Positions 1-7,443 of a stretch of 44,421 nucleotides of DNA are shown here, in pieces. The notes under the pieces were generated by a model, which did no database searches, was not told where the DNA came from, and saw only the letters and a program-made list of their open reading frames with translations. Each line of letters begins with the position of its first letter. Position 1 is the stretch's first letter. Source of the DNA: Verrucomicrobiales bacterium. GTDB lineage: Bacteria; Verrucomicrobiota; Verrucomicrobiia; Limisphaerales; UBA9464. The position numbers and the translations under genes are program-made. The stretch is taken from positions 1 to 44,421 of the forward strand of contig SYEM01000213.1 in assembly GCA_005801385.1 (NCBI GenBank), written 5' to 3'.

Positions 1-532
<532 letters not shown>

Positions 533-646
533 CACAGAGCCAAGGGCGGAGGTCCAGGGGCGGGGCGAGGAAGGTTTAGGGTTCAGTCGGGGTGGCACCT
601 TCCCACGCCGGTTCCCTCGGCCGATCCGCCTGCATCGACTCACAAC

Positions 647-2818
647 ATGCCACCTCCCCGACGCTCCGTGCCTGCCACCAAGAAAACCCGCCCAACCCAC
701 GGGGAGACCCGGTTCTTCAACCGGGAACTGAGCTGGCTAGAGTTCAACCAGCGTGTGCTGGACGAGGCGCTGGACGGGCGCAACCCCCTGCTCGAACGCC
801 TGAAGTTCTTCTGCATCGTCAACTCGAACCTCGATGAGTTCTTCGAGGTCCGCGTCGCCGGTCTCAAGCAGATGGTTTCCGAGGGCCTGTCCGAGCCCAC
901 CCCAGATGGCCTCACCGCCGCACAGACCCTCCAAAGGGTCCGGGACCGCGTGAGCCGTCTCATCGGCGATGCCAATCGCTGCTGGCGTGAGGAGATCCGG
1001 CCTGCCCTGGACCGCCACGGCATCCGGTTCCTGGAGCCCTCGGAGGTGCCGGTGGCCGACCGGGAATGGCTCAAGACCTACTACCGGGAAAGCGTCTCAC
1101 CGGTCCTCACTCCCCTCGCCATCGATCCGTCGCACCCCTTTCCCCAGCTCCTCAACAAGTCGCTGAACCTGATCGTCCGACTGCACGGCATGTTCCATGG
1201 ACAGCTCCGCCGGTGGCTCGCCGTGGTCCAGGTCCCCCGGGGACTGCCACGACTGGTGGAGCTGCCCGGGCGGAGCACGGGAAAGGAATACGTCTTCCTC
1301 AGCCATCTGATCAGCCAGCACCTGGCCGATCTCTTTCCGGGGATGACCCTCGAGGGGTGCTGGAGCTTCCGGGTGACCCGGAACAGCGAGCTGTACATCG
1401 ACGAGGAGGAGGTGCCGAACCTGCTCCGTGCCGTGGAGCACGAGCTGGACAAGCGCAAGCGGGGGGCGGCCGTTCGACTCGAAGTGTCCATCGACTGTCC
1501 GGAGGACATCCGCCGTTCGCTGCTGGAACATGTGGGACTCGGGGCGGAGGACCTCTACGTGGTGGATGGCCCGCTCAATCCCACCCGCCTCATGGCAGTG
1601 CTCGAAGGGGATCACTCGCCGGAGCTGCGGGACCCCACCTTCGTCGGTTCCGTCGCGCCGGATCTACGCCCGGGAAACGACCTTTTCGCCGCGATCCGGA
1701 AGCGCGACATCCTGCTCCACCATCCCTACGACCACTTCGGGACCGTGGTGGAATTCCTGGAGCAGGCCGCGGCGGATCCGAAAGTGCTGGCGATCAAGCA
1801 GACGCTCTACCGGACAGGAGGGGATCCCCGGATCGTGGGTGCCTTGATGAACGCCGTGAAGAACGGCAAGCAGGTCACCGCCGTGGTGGAGCTCAAGGCC
1901 CGGTTCGACGAGGCCAACAACATCCGCTGGGCCCGGGCACTCGAGGAGGCGGGGGTCCATGTCATCTACGGAATCTTCGGCTACAAGGTACACTCCAAGG
2001 TCACCCTCGTGGTGCGGGCCGACGACGACGGGATCCGCCGATACGTCCATCTGGGAACCGGCAACTACACCCCCAACACGGCACGCCTCTACACCGACCT
2101 CAGCCTGCTGTCGTGCCGTCCTGAGCTGGGGGCGGACGGCACCGACCTGTTCAACCTCCTGACCGGGATCTGCCATCCGCAGCCCATGCGTCGTCTCCTC
2201 GTGGCGCCCCACGCGATGCTGAAGCGCCTGCTGGAGCTGATCGACCGTGAGTCGGCCCACGCCCGAAGCGGGCTGCCCGCCAGGATCATCGCCAAGATGA
2301 ACGCCCTCGTGGACACCGAGGTGATCGAGGCCCTCTACCGTGCCTCGGACGCCGGCGTGGAGATCGATCTCATTGTCCGTGGCATCTGCTGCCTCCGTCC
2401 CGGCGTGCCTGGCCTGAGCGAACGGATCCGGGTCCGGAGCATCGTCGACCGCTTTCTGGAGCACGCCCGGATCTGGCACTTCGAGAATGCCCAGCGGCCA
2501 GAGGTGTTCGTCGGTAGCGCCGACTGGATGCCACGGAACCTCCACCGTCGGATCGAAGTGGTGTTCCCGATCGAGGACGGAAGGCTCCGGGACCAGATCG
2601 CCTCCGGGATCCTCGCCGTCGAACTGGCCGACAACACGAAGGCCCGCCAGCTGCAGCCGGATGGCACCTACGTGATGCCCGCGCCGGGACCCAAGGTGCG
2701 ACCCCAACGCGCCCAGGCGGAATTCATGGCCCGTGCAGCGTCTGGCAGGAAGTCCTCCTCCCGGACTGCGCAGACCACCCAGCGCTTGAAGTTCGTGCCC
2801 CGGACTCGACCTACCTGA
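647..2818 (+). CDS. ppk1: Polyphosphate kinase 1
   Basis: 723 residues, close to the usual PPK1 length. It reversibly polymerises the terminal phosphate of ATP into inorganic polyphosphate. The N-terminal domain begins with FFNRELSWLEFNQRVLDEA (about residue 23). The core has DILLHHPYDHF, IKQTLYRTG and VVELKARFDEANNIRWA. His449 lies in GYKVHSKV and His606 in FLEHARI. They are 157 residues apart, the same spacing as the phosphorylated His435 and the essential His592 of E. coli PPK, so both catalytic histidines appear intact. A basic, low-complexity C-terminal tail of about 35 residues is extra. ATG 647 is chosen because the family start motif follows about 20 residues later; no strong ribosome binding site is seen. 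It stands alone between icd and a tRNA gene. Confidence 0.97.
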   Translation: MPPPRRSVPATKKTRPTHGETRFFNRELSWLEFNQRVLDEALDGRNPLLERLKFFCIVNSNLDEFFEVRVAGLKQMVSEGLSEPTPDGLTAAQTLQRVRDRVSRLIGDANRCWREEIRPALDRHGIRFLEPSEVPVADREWLKTYYRESVSPVLTPLAIDPSHPFPQLLNKSLNLIVRLHGMFHGQLRRWLAVVQVPRGLPRLVELPGRSTGKEYVFLSHLISQHLADLFPGMTLEGCWSFRVTRNSELYIDEEEVPNLLRAVEHELDKRKRGAAVRLEVSIDCPEDIRRSLLEHVGLGAEDLYVVDGPLNPTRLMAVLEGDHSPELRDPTFVGSVAPDLRPGNDLFAAIRKRDILLHHPYDHFGTVVEFLEQAAADPKVLAIKQTLYRTGGDPRIVGALMNAVKNGKQVTAVVELKARFDEANNIRWARALEEAGVHVIYGIFGYKVHSKVTLVVRADDDGIRRYVHLGTGNYTPNTARLYTDLSLLSCRPELGADGTDLFNLLTGICHPQPMRRLLVAPHAMLKRLLELIDRESAHARSGLPARIIAKMNALVDTEVIEALYRASDAGVEIDLIVRGICCLRPGVPGLSERIRVRSIVDRFLEHARIWHFENAQRPEVFVGSADWMPRNLHRRIEVVFPIEDGRLRDQIASGILAVELADNTKARQLQPDGTYVMPAPGPKVRPQRAQAEFMARAASGRKSSSRTAQTTQRLKFVPRTRPT

Positions 2819-2874
2819 GGCCCCGCCCCTCCGCCGGGTGCCGGCCTCCTCGGTGGACTGAGACAAACTTTTCG

Positions 2875-2903
2875 TTGGCATGGGGACGCCGCTTGTCTAT
2901 CTA
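2875..2903 (+). promoter_or_regulatory. Possible promoter of the tRNA-Val gene
   Basis: A TTGGCA hexamer (2875-2880) is followed after 17 bases by TATCTA (2898-2903). This places a transcription start a few bases upstream of the tRNA 5' end at 2917. The -35 is a 5/6 match to the sigma70 consensus; the -10 is only 3/6. Position is the main support. Confidence 0.35.
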
Positions 2904-2916
2904 CACCGAACTTCGC

Positions 2917-2991
2917 GCGAGGTTAGCTCAGTGGTAGAGCACTTGCTTCACACGCAAGGGGTCGCAGGTTCGAAACCTGCACCTCGCACCA
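2917..2991 (+). tRNA. tRNA-Val (anticodon CAC), CCA encoded
   Basis: A full cloverleaf can be drawn. The acceptor stem is 2917-2923 with 2981-2987 (GCGAGGT/ACCTCGC). The D arm is GCTC/GAGC (2926-2929, 2937-2940). The anticodon stem is CTTGC/GCAAG with loop TTCACAC at 2947-2953, giving anticodon CAC at 2949-2951. The T arm is GCAGG/CCTGC with loop TTCGAAA. The discriminator is A2988 and the 3' CCA (2989-2991) is encoded in the DNA. All stems pair perfectly. Confidence 0.97.
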
Positions 2992-3031
2992 TCCCTCCCC
3001 GCCCCCGGGTCCCACCCTCCCGGGCCTCAGC

Positions 3032-3856
3032 ATGATGCGCTCCTCCGTCACCATTTGCCTCGTCCCGGAAGCCCGTCGCGGCCCCTTCGTCTTCCATGGC
3101 AGCCTCGCCGAGGGCTGCGCCCAGGCCGCGCAGGCGGGATTCGACGCCATCGAACTGTTCCCAACCCACGCCGATGAGGTCCATTCGATGGAACTCCGGT
3201 CGCTGCTGCGTCAGCACGGACTCCAGCTCGCTGCGATGGGCACCGGTGCGGGTTGGCTGACCCGGAAGCTGAGCCTCACCGATCCCGATCCCCACATCCG
3301 GATGTGCGCTCGTGACTTCGCCGGGGCCATCGTCGATTTCGCAGGGGGCTTCGGTGCACCGGCCATCATCGGATCGATGCAGGGACGGGTCGCCGATGGT
3401 GTCCCGCGGGAACAGGCGTTGGCCTGGCTGCGGGAGGAACTCGACCAACTGGGACCGCGAGCCCATGCCCTTGGGGCCCCCCTCCTCTACGAGCCCCTGA
3501 ACCGGTACGAGACGAATCTGTTCAACACCCTCGTCGAGGCCTGCGAGTTCCTCGGCACCCTCAGGACCCGCAACGTCCGGCTCCTCGTCGACCTGTTCCA
3601 CGCCAACATCGAGGAAGCGGATGTCGCGACCGCGATCCGTATGGCAGGCCCCCGGGTCGGCCACGTGCATTTCGCCGACAGCAATCGACGTGCGATCGGG
3701 CTCGGCCACACCGATGTGGCCCCGATCATCGAGGCGTTGAAGTCGATCGGGTACGACGGCCACCTCTCCGCCGAGGTGCTTCCGCTGCCGGATGCCGAGA
3801 CTGCGGCCCGCCAGACGATCCAGAGTTTCCGGAAGTGGATCGGTGGAGGGGTCTAG
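3032..3856 (+). CDS. Sugar phosphate isomerase/epimerase (xylose-isomerase-like TIM barrel)
   Basis: 274 residues, a single AP-endonuclease-2/xylose-isomerase-like TIM barrel of the hydroxypyruvate isomerase/ketose 3-epimerase group. Likely metal and catalytic residues are visible in order: a Glu in ELFPTHADEV (about residue 47), Glu in YEPLNRYETN (about 153), Asp-His in LVDLFHANIEE (about 190), His in VGHVHFADSNR (about 215) and Glu in HLSAEVLPLPD near 250. This is the standard pattern of these metal-dependent aldose-ketose isomerases. The exact substrate cannot be read from sequence. A second ATG lies at 3035. It starts about 40 bases after the tRNA and ends in a region with a GC-rich hairpin, and appears monocistronic. 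Confidence 0.85.
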   Translation: MMRSSVTICLVPEARRGPFVFHGSLAEGCAQAAQAGFDAIELFPTHADEVHSMELRSLLRQHGLQLAAMGTGAGWLTRKLSLTDPDPHIRMCARDFAGAIVDFAGGFGAPAIIGSMQGRVADGVPREQALAWLREELDQLGPRAHALGAPLLYEPLNRYETNLFNTLVEACEFLGTLRTRNVRLLVDLFHANIEEADVATAIRMAGPRVGHVHFADSNRRAIGLGHTDVAPIIEALKSIGYDGHLSAEVLPLPDAETAARQTIQSFRKWIGGGV

Positions 3857-3866
3857 GCTTCCCAGT

Positions 3867-3887
3867 GGCCCCAGCGGTGTCGGGGCC
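3867..3887 (+). other. GC-rich hairpin just after the TIM-barrel gene
   Basis: GGCCCC (3867-3872) pairs with GGGGCC (3882-3887) around a 9-base loop, 10 bases past the stop codon. There is no T-tract, so it is not a classical intrinsic terminator. It could still protect the mRNA 3' end or act with Rho. Confidence 0.35.
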
Positions 3888-3976
3888 CTGACACAACCGG
3901 CAAGCCAAGGTCGAAGGACCCACCCGTTTGGGGTGCAGAACCGCTTATCAAACACAACCGTCCGGGACCCTCATCG

Positions 3977-4227
3977 CGGCTTTTTCCTGATTGCCTTCAG
4001 GAAGGCGTCACCACTCGGAGCCGCCATACCCGACTGGAGCCATTGTTTCAGTCGGGCTGCGTCATCGAGCAATGCTCGCTGAACTGTGGAACGATCCACC
4101 ATCGCCAGATCTAGGGATGGACAGCCATGGGGTGGGACATGGGGACCAAGCCCTGTCGGCCCCTGCAACCGCTCCCAACGCACCGTCCGCAGCACGGCGG
4201 ACGCCTCCGGATTTTTCCCTGATTTCC
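3977..4227 (+). repeat. Gene-poor gap with an imperfect 20-bp direct repeat
   Basis: No convincing gene was found from 3857 to 4264 (408 bases). Near its two ends lie similar T-rich motifs in direct orientation: CGGCTTTTTCCTGATTGCC (3977-3995) and CGGATTTTTCCCTGATTTCC (4208-4227). They differ by two substitutions and one inserted base. A hairpin CGTCCG/CGGACG (4184-4203) precedes the second copy and a T5 run follows at 4212-4216. A short minus-strand frame ends at 3971 with a plausible but unrecognised tail (motif RLKQWLQSG). The stretch could be a decayed gene, a small mobile repeat or a regulatory leader; the sequence does not decide. Confidence 0.4.
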
Positions 4228-4264
4228 CGTAAGGTTCTTTGAACAGCCGCGACTGACAGTGCCA

Positions 4265-4867
4265 ATGCAACTCCTTAGGAGCGAACAGAGGTGGGTCGTG
4301 GTCGGATGGACCGCCGCCTATGCTGCCCTCACGGCCACCGATGCAGCCTCGACCCTATTGGCACTCCGGTCCGGCCGGGGCCAGGAGGCGAACCCCCATG
4401 TGGCGGGTGGGGACCAGGGCTTCAATCTCGAACGCTTCCTGTGGATCAACGGCCTCCTGTTCCTATTCCTGCTGGGGATGCTGATCTGGTCGATCCGGGC
4501 GAGACACAGGGTGGATCCGGTCTATCGCGAACGCCCCCTCCGTGCCTTCTGGAACTGGCTGTACGTGAACCCCTTCTCGGACCGGAACGTCCCTAGGGCG
4601 GCCTTCCACTACCTTACCGGTTCCCTGCTGGTGCTCGGGTTCAAGCTGCTTGCCATGGGGAACAACCTGCTGATCGCAAGCGGCTCGCGGGACCTTCTGA
4701 CACCCGTCGCGAGAGTGGTTTTCCGATGGGTCCCGGGTGCGCCGGGATACTGGGTCCTGATCTTCCTCCTGTTTCTGCCCCTGTGGTGGGTATCGCTGCT
4801 CTGTGCAGGATTCCTTTCCAGACGATGGCATGCGGAGGACATCGGTCGGGCGATGCTTCAGAAGTGA
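4265..4867 (+). CDS. Hypothetical multi-pass membrane protein (DUF5658-like features)
   Basis: 200 residues from ATG 4265 (a GTG at 4259 is the alternative). The N-terminal part has TATDAASTLLALRSGRGQEANP. A D-x-x-ST helix followed by G..EANP resembles DUF5658-type small membrane proteins; this is a resemblance, not a firm assignment. Membrane segments are visible at about residues 10-30, 62-80 (FLWINGLLFLFLLGMLIW), 120-140 and 165-188. The stop codon (4865-4867) lies two bases before the ATG of the sigma factor, so the two are probably co-transcribed. Function unknown. Confidence 0.6.
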   Translation: MQLLRSEQRWVVVGWTAAYAALTATDAASTLLALRSGRGQEANPHVAGGDQGFNLERFLWINGLLFLFLLGMLIWSIRARHRVDPVYRERPLRAFWNWLYVNPFSDRNVPRAAFHYLTGSLLVLGFKLLAMGNNLLIASGSRDLLTPVARVVFRWVPGAPGYWVLIFLLFLPLWWVSLLCAGFLSRRWHAEDIGRAMLQK

Positions 4868-4869
4868 CC

Positions 4870-5373
4870 ATGCAGACCGGACTCCTCGAACAGCTGCTGG
4901 AGAGCCATCGAGGGATGGTGGATCGGGTTCTCTCAACCTATGAGCGATCTCCAGACGCCCGCGCGGACCTGAATCAGGACGTCGCCATTGCCCTCTGGAG
5001 GACGCTGCCACGGTTTCGTGGCGAGGCCTCGCATCGGACGTTGATCGCCCGGATCGCCCACAACATCGGAGCAGGACATGTCCGCCGCGTGATCCGTCGC
5101 GGTGCCTCCAAACCTATCGATATGGGGCATCCCTCCGAAACCGCGGACCCCGACCAGATCGTTGCCGCGAATTCCCTCCGCGAAGAGCTCATCCTCGCCT
5201 TGGAATACCTTCCCCTGTCCCAACGACAGGTGGTCTCCCTGCACCTGGAGGACTTCAGCCATGCCGACATCGCCGAGACCCTCGGGCTCACCGAAGGCGC
5301 GGTGGCGGTACGCCTCCACCGGGCCCGGGAATCCCTGAGCCAGTGGATGAAAACACGATCCACCGTTCCATGA
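4870..5373 (+). CDS. RNA polymerase sigma factor, ECF (sigma-70 family)
   Basis: 167 residues from ATG 4870. Region 2 includes DLNQDVAIALWRTLPRFRGEASHRTLIARIAHN (about 37-70), the usual -10 recognition and core-binding segment of ECF factors. Region 4 is ALEYLPLSQRQVVSLHLEDFSHADIAETLGLTEGAVAVRLHRARESL (about 113-160), with the helix-turn-helix that reads the -35. The open frame extends upstream, but ATG 4870 is chosen because the family begins about there and it follows the previous stop by two bases. The stop overlaps the next gene's ATG (ATGA at 5370-5373), so the pair is translationally coupled. No zinc-binding anti-sigma motif is seen next door. Confidence 0.9.
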   Translation: MQTGLLEQLLESHRGMVDRVLSTYERSPDARADLNQDVAIALWRTLPRFRGEASHRTLIARIAHNIGAGHVRRVIRRGASKPIDMGHPSETADPDQIVAANSLREELILALEYLPLSQRQVVSLHLEDFSHADIAETLGLTEGAVAVRLHRARESLSQWMKTRSTVP

Positions 5374-6032
5374 ACGGATCACCACCATCCTGGAACACTC
5401 TCCGACAGGTCTGGAAACTGGATCCCGTGGCCGGGTCGATTGTCCCGCAAACCATAGATATCCATGCCATCTGCGATGCCGAGACACGACGCCTGCGCCT
5501 GCGGGTGCTGAGCGATTGGGTTTCAGCCTTGATCGGGAGCGGCTTCTTTCTGGCACTGGGAACCCAGGCGGAATCGGTCTGGGGCCGGACTGCCTTCGCG
5601 CTCGTCGTGTTGATGACACTGTTCTACCCGCTGTGGACCCGACATGCCCGTCGATCCCTCTGGCAGGCGTCCGCGGACACACCGCAGGCGTATTGGACTC
5701 TCCGGGCCAACCGCGCCCGCCACACCCTCCACCTCGTCCGGATCGCTCCGTGGGTCTTCCTTGCCGGATGCCTCGTCGGAATCGCCCTCCATCGCGGACT
5801 CCCGGAGACGGACACCTCGAGGATCCAGCCACTGGTCCGCGGATGGATGTTTCCGATCGCTGTGATCTTCCTCGTGCCCATGACCGTCCATGCGATCCAG
5901 CAACGACGGCACCAACAGGGAATTCTCCGGGAGTGTGAGACCGTGCTGGCCGACCTGGCTCCAGAATCCGAAGAACCATCCCTGACTCCTACGCCAGCAC
6001 CGCCTTCACCACCTCTCCATGGACGTCGGTAA
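5370..6032 (+). CDS. Membrane protein coupled to the ECF sigma factor, possible anti-sigma partner
   Basis: 220 residues from ATG 5370, which shares ATGA with the sigma factor stop. There is a soluble N-terminus of about 50 residues (with WNTLRQVWKLDP), then hydrophobic segments near 52-72, 75-92, 120-140 and 155-175, and a Pro-rich tail. Position directly behind the sigma factor suggests a membrane anti-sigma or sensor role, but no HxxxCxxC or other known anti-sigma motif is visible, so this is inference only. The last 44 bases overlap the 3' end of the convergent DUF1501 gene. Confidence 0.65.
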   Translation: MNGSPPSWNTLRQVWKLDPVAGSIVPQTIDIHAICDAETRRLRLRVLSDWVSALIGSGFFLALGTQAESVWGRTAFALVVLMTLFYPLWTRHARRSLWQASADTPQAYWTLRANRARHTLHLVRIAPWVFLAGCLVGIALHRGLPETDTSRIQPLVRGWMFPIAVIFLVPMTVHAIQQRRHQQGILRECETVLADLAPESEEPSLTPTPAPPSPPLHGRR

Positions 6033-7443
6033 GACGGAACCGGCGACCCTGGAACTTGTACGTCAGCTGCAGATGGTCGATGCCCATGAGGTGCAGCAAC
6101 GTGGCGTGGAGGTCGTGCACGTGGACCGGGTTCTCCGCGACGCTGTAGCCGAACTCGTCGGTTGCCCCATAGACCATCCCCGGCCTCGCTCCGCCCCCGG
6201 CCATCCAGACCGAGAAACAGCGGGGATGATGGTCCCGGCCGTAGTCGGTCGGGGTCAGCTTGCCCTGCGAATAGTTCGTCCGCCCGAACTCCCCGCCCCA
6301 CACCACGAGCGTGTCTTCCAGAAGCCCGCGCGGTTTGAGATCCTTCAGCAGCGCAGCGCACGGCTGGTCGGTCTCCTTGCACTGCTGACGGATCCCGTTG
6401 GGCAGTCCGCCGTGCTGGTCCCAGCCCTGATGGTACAGCTGGATGAACCGCACCCCGCGCTCCGCCAGTCTCCGGGCCAACAGGCAGTTTGCGGCGAAGG
6501 TCCCCGGTTTCTTCGCGTCAGGGCCGTAGAGGTCGAAGGTCGCGTCGGACTCCTTCGAGAAGTCCATCACGTCCGGAACACTCGTCTGCATCCGATAGGC
6601 CATCTCGTACTGGCCTATACGGGCGTCGATCTCTGAGTCGCCCGATGCCTCCGCCGCGGTCTGGTGAAGGTCCCGCAGACGATCGAGCATGAGGCGCCGG
6701 TTCTGCGGAGAGATGCCGTCCGGGTTGCTGAGATACAACACCGGATCCTTGCCCGCCCGGAACTGCACGCCCTGGTATCGGGACGGAAGGAATCCACTGC
6801 CCCACAGTCGGGCATAGAGCGGCTGGTCCACCTTGCCCCGGGTGATGAGCACCACGAAGACCGGCAGGTTTTCGTTGTCGCTGCCGAGTCCGTAATGGAC
6901 CCACGATCCAAAGCTCGGCCGTCCACTGAGCTGGGATCCGGTCTGGAGGAAGGTGATGGCGGGATCGTGGTTGATTGCCTCACTGTAGAGTGAGCGGAGG
7001 ACGCAGAGCTGATCGGCGACGCCGGCAGTGCGGGGCAGAAGCTCGCTGATCCAGGTCCCTGCCTTGCCATGCTGGTCGAATTTGAAGGCGGAACCCGCGA
7101 GCGGCAGGGACGCCTGGTTCCCGGACATTCCGGTCAGGCGCTGCCCCATCCGCACGGAATCCGGCAGCTGCTGTCCCTGGCGCTCGTTCAACAGCGGTTT
7201 GTAGTCGAACGTCTCCAGCTGGGACGGCCCACCGGCCATGAACAGGTAGATGACTCTCTTGGCCTTCGGGGTGAACGGCAACCGGCCCGTGAGCACCCCG
7301 GGGTCGCCGGCGGCGTGGGCGACGGTGGGATTCAGCAACGACCCGAGGGCGACACCGCCGAGGCCCATGCCGAACCGGTTGAGGAACTGGCGCCGGCTGA
7401 GATCGGTCGCCGGCACATGACCCGTGCAGAGGGAGGCATTCAT
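5989..7443 (-). CDS. DUF1501 domain-containing protein (Tat-type signal)
   Basis: 484 residues. The N-terminus has LSRRQFLNRFGMGLGGVALG, a Tat-like twin-arginine signal, so export in folded form is likely. DUF1501 hallmarks follow: LFMAGGPSQLETFDYKP (about 71), HQGWDQHGGLP (about 342), VVWGGEFGRTNYSQGK (about 380) and GRDHHPRCFSVWMAGGGARPG (about 405). DUF1501 proteins belong to the sulfatase/alkaline-phosphatase-like fold and are abundant in Planctomycetota and Verrucomicrobiota, almost always beside a DUF1549/DUF1553 protein as here. The biochemical activity is not established. The start ATG overlaps the stop of the upstream partner by four bases (7440-7443). Confidence 0.93.
   Translation of the reverse strand: MNASLCTGHVPATDLSRRQFLNRFGMGLGGVALGSLLNPTVAHAAGDPGVLTGRLPFTPKAKRVIYLFMAGGPSQLETFDYKPLLNERQGQQLPDSVRMGQRLTGMSGNQASLPLAGSAFKFDQHGKAGTWISELLPRTAGVADQLCVLRSLYSEAINHDPAITFLQTGSQLSGRPSFGSWVHYGLGSDNENLPVFVVLITRGKVDQPLYARLWGSGFLPSRYQGVQFRAGKDPVLYLSNPDGISPQNRRLMLDRLRDLHQTAAEASGDSEIDARIGQYEMAYRMQTSVPDVMDFSKESDATFDLYGPDAKKPGTFAANCLLARRLAERGVRFIQLYHQGWDQHGGLPNGIRQQCKETDQPCAALLKDLKPRGLLEDTLVVWGGEFGRTNYSQGKLTPTDYGRDHHPRCFSVWMAGGGARPGMVYGATDEFGYSVAENPVHVHDLHATLLHLMGIDHLQLTYKFQGRRFRLTDVHGEVVKAVLA

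Noticed and set aside
1664..2881. Minus-strand frame of 405 codons opposite ppk1
   Set aside because: Lies across a gene with intact catalytic residues; His/Gly/Asp-rich shadow without motifs.
2917..2991. tRNA-Val as an integration site
   Set aside because: No integrase, no repeated tRNA 3' end nearby and housekeeping genes on both sides.
3971..4270. 99-codon minus-strand frame in the gap at 4.1 kb as a real gene
   Set aside because: The last 40 residues look protein-like but the upstream part does not, and no homologous family is recognised; kept only as a note in the gap entry.
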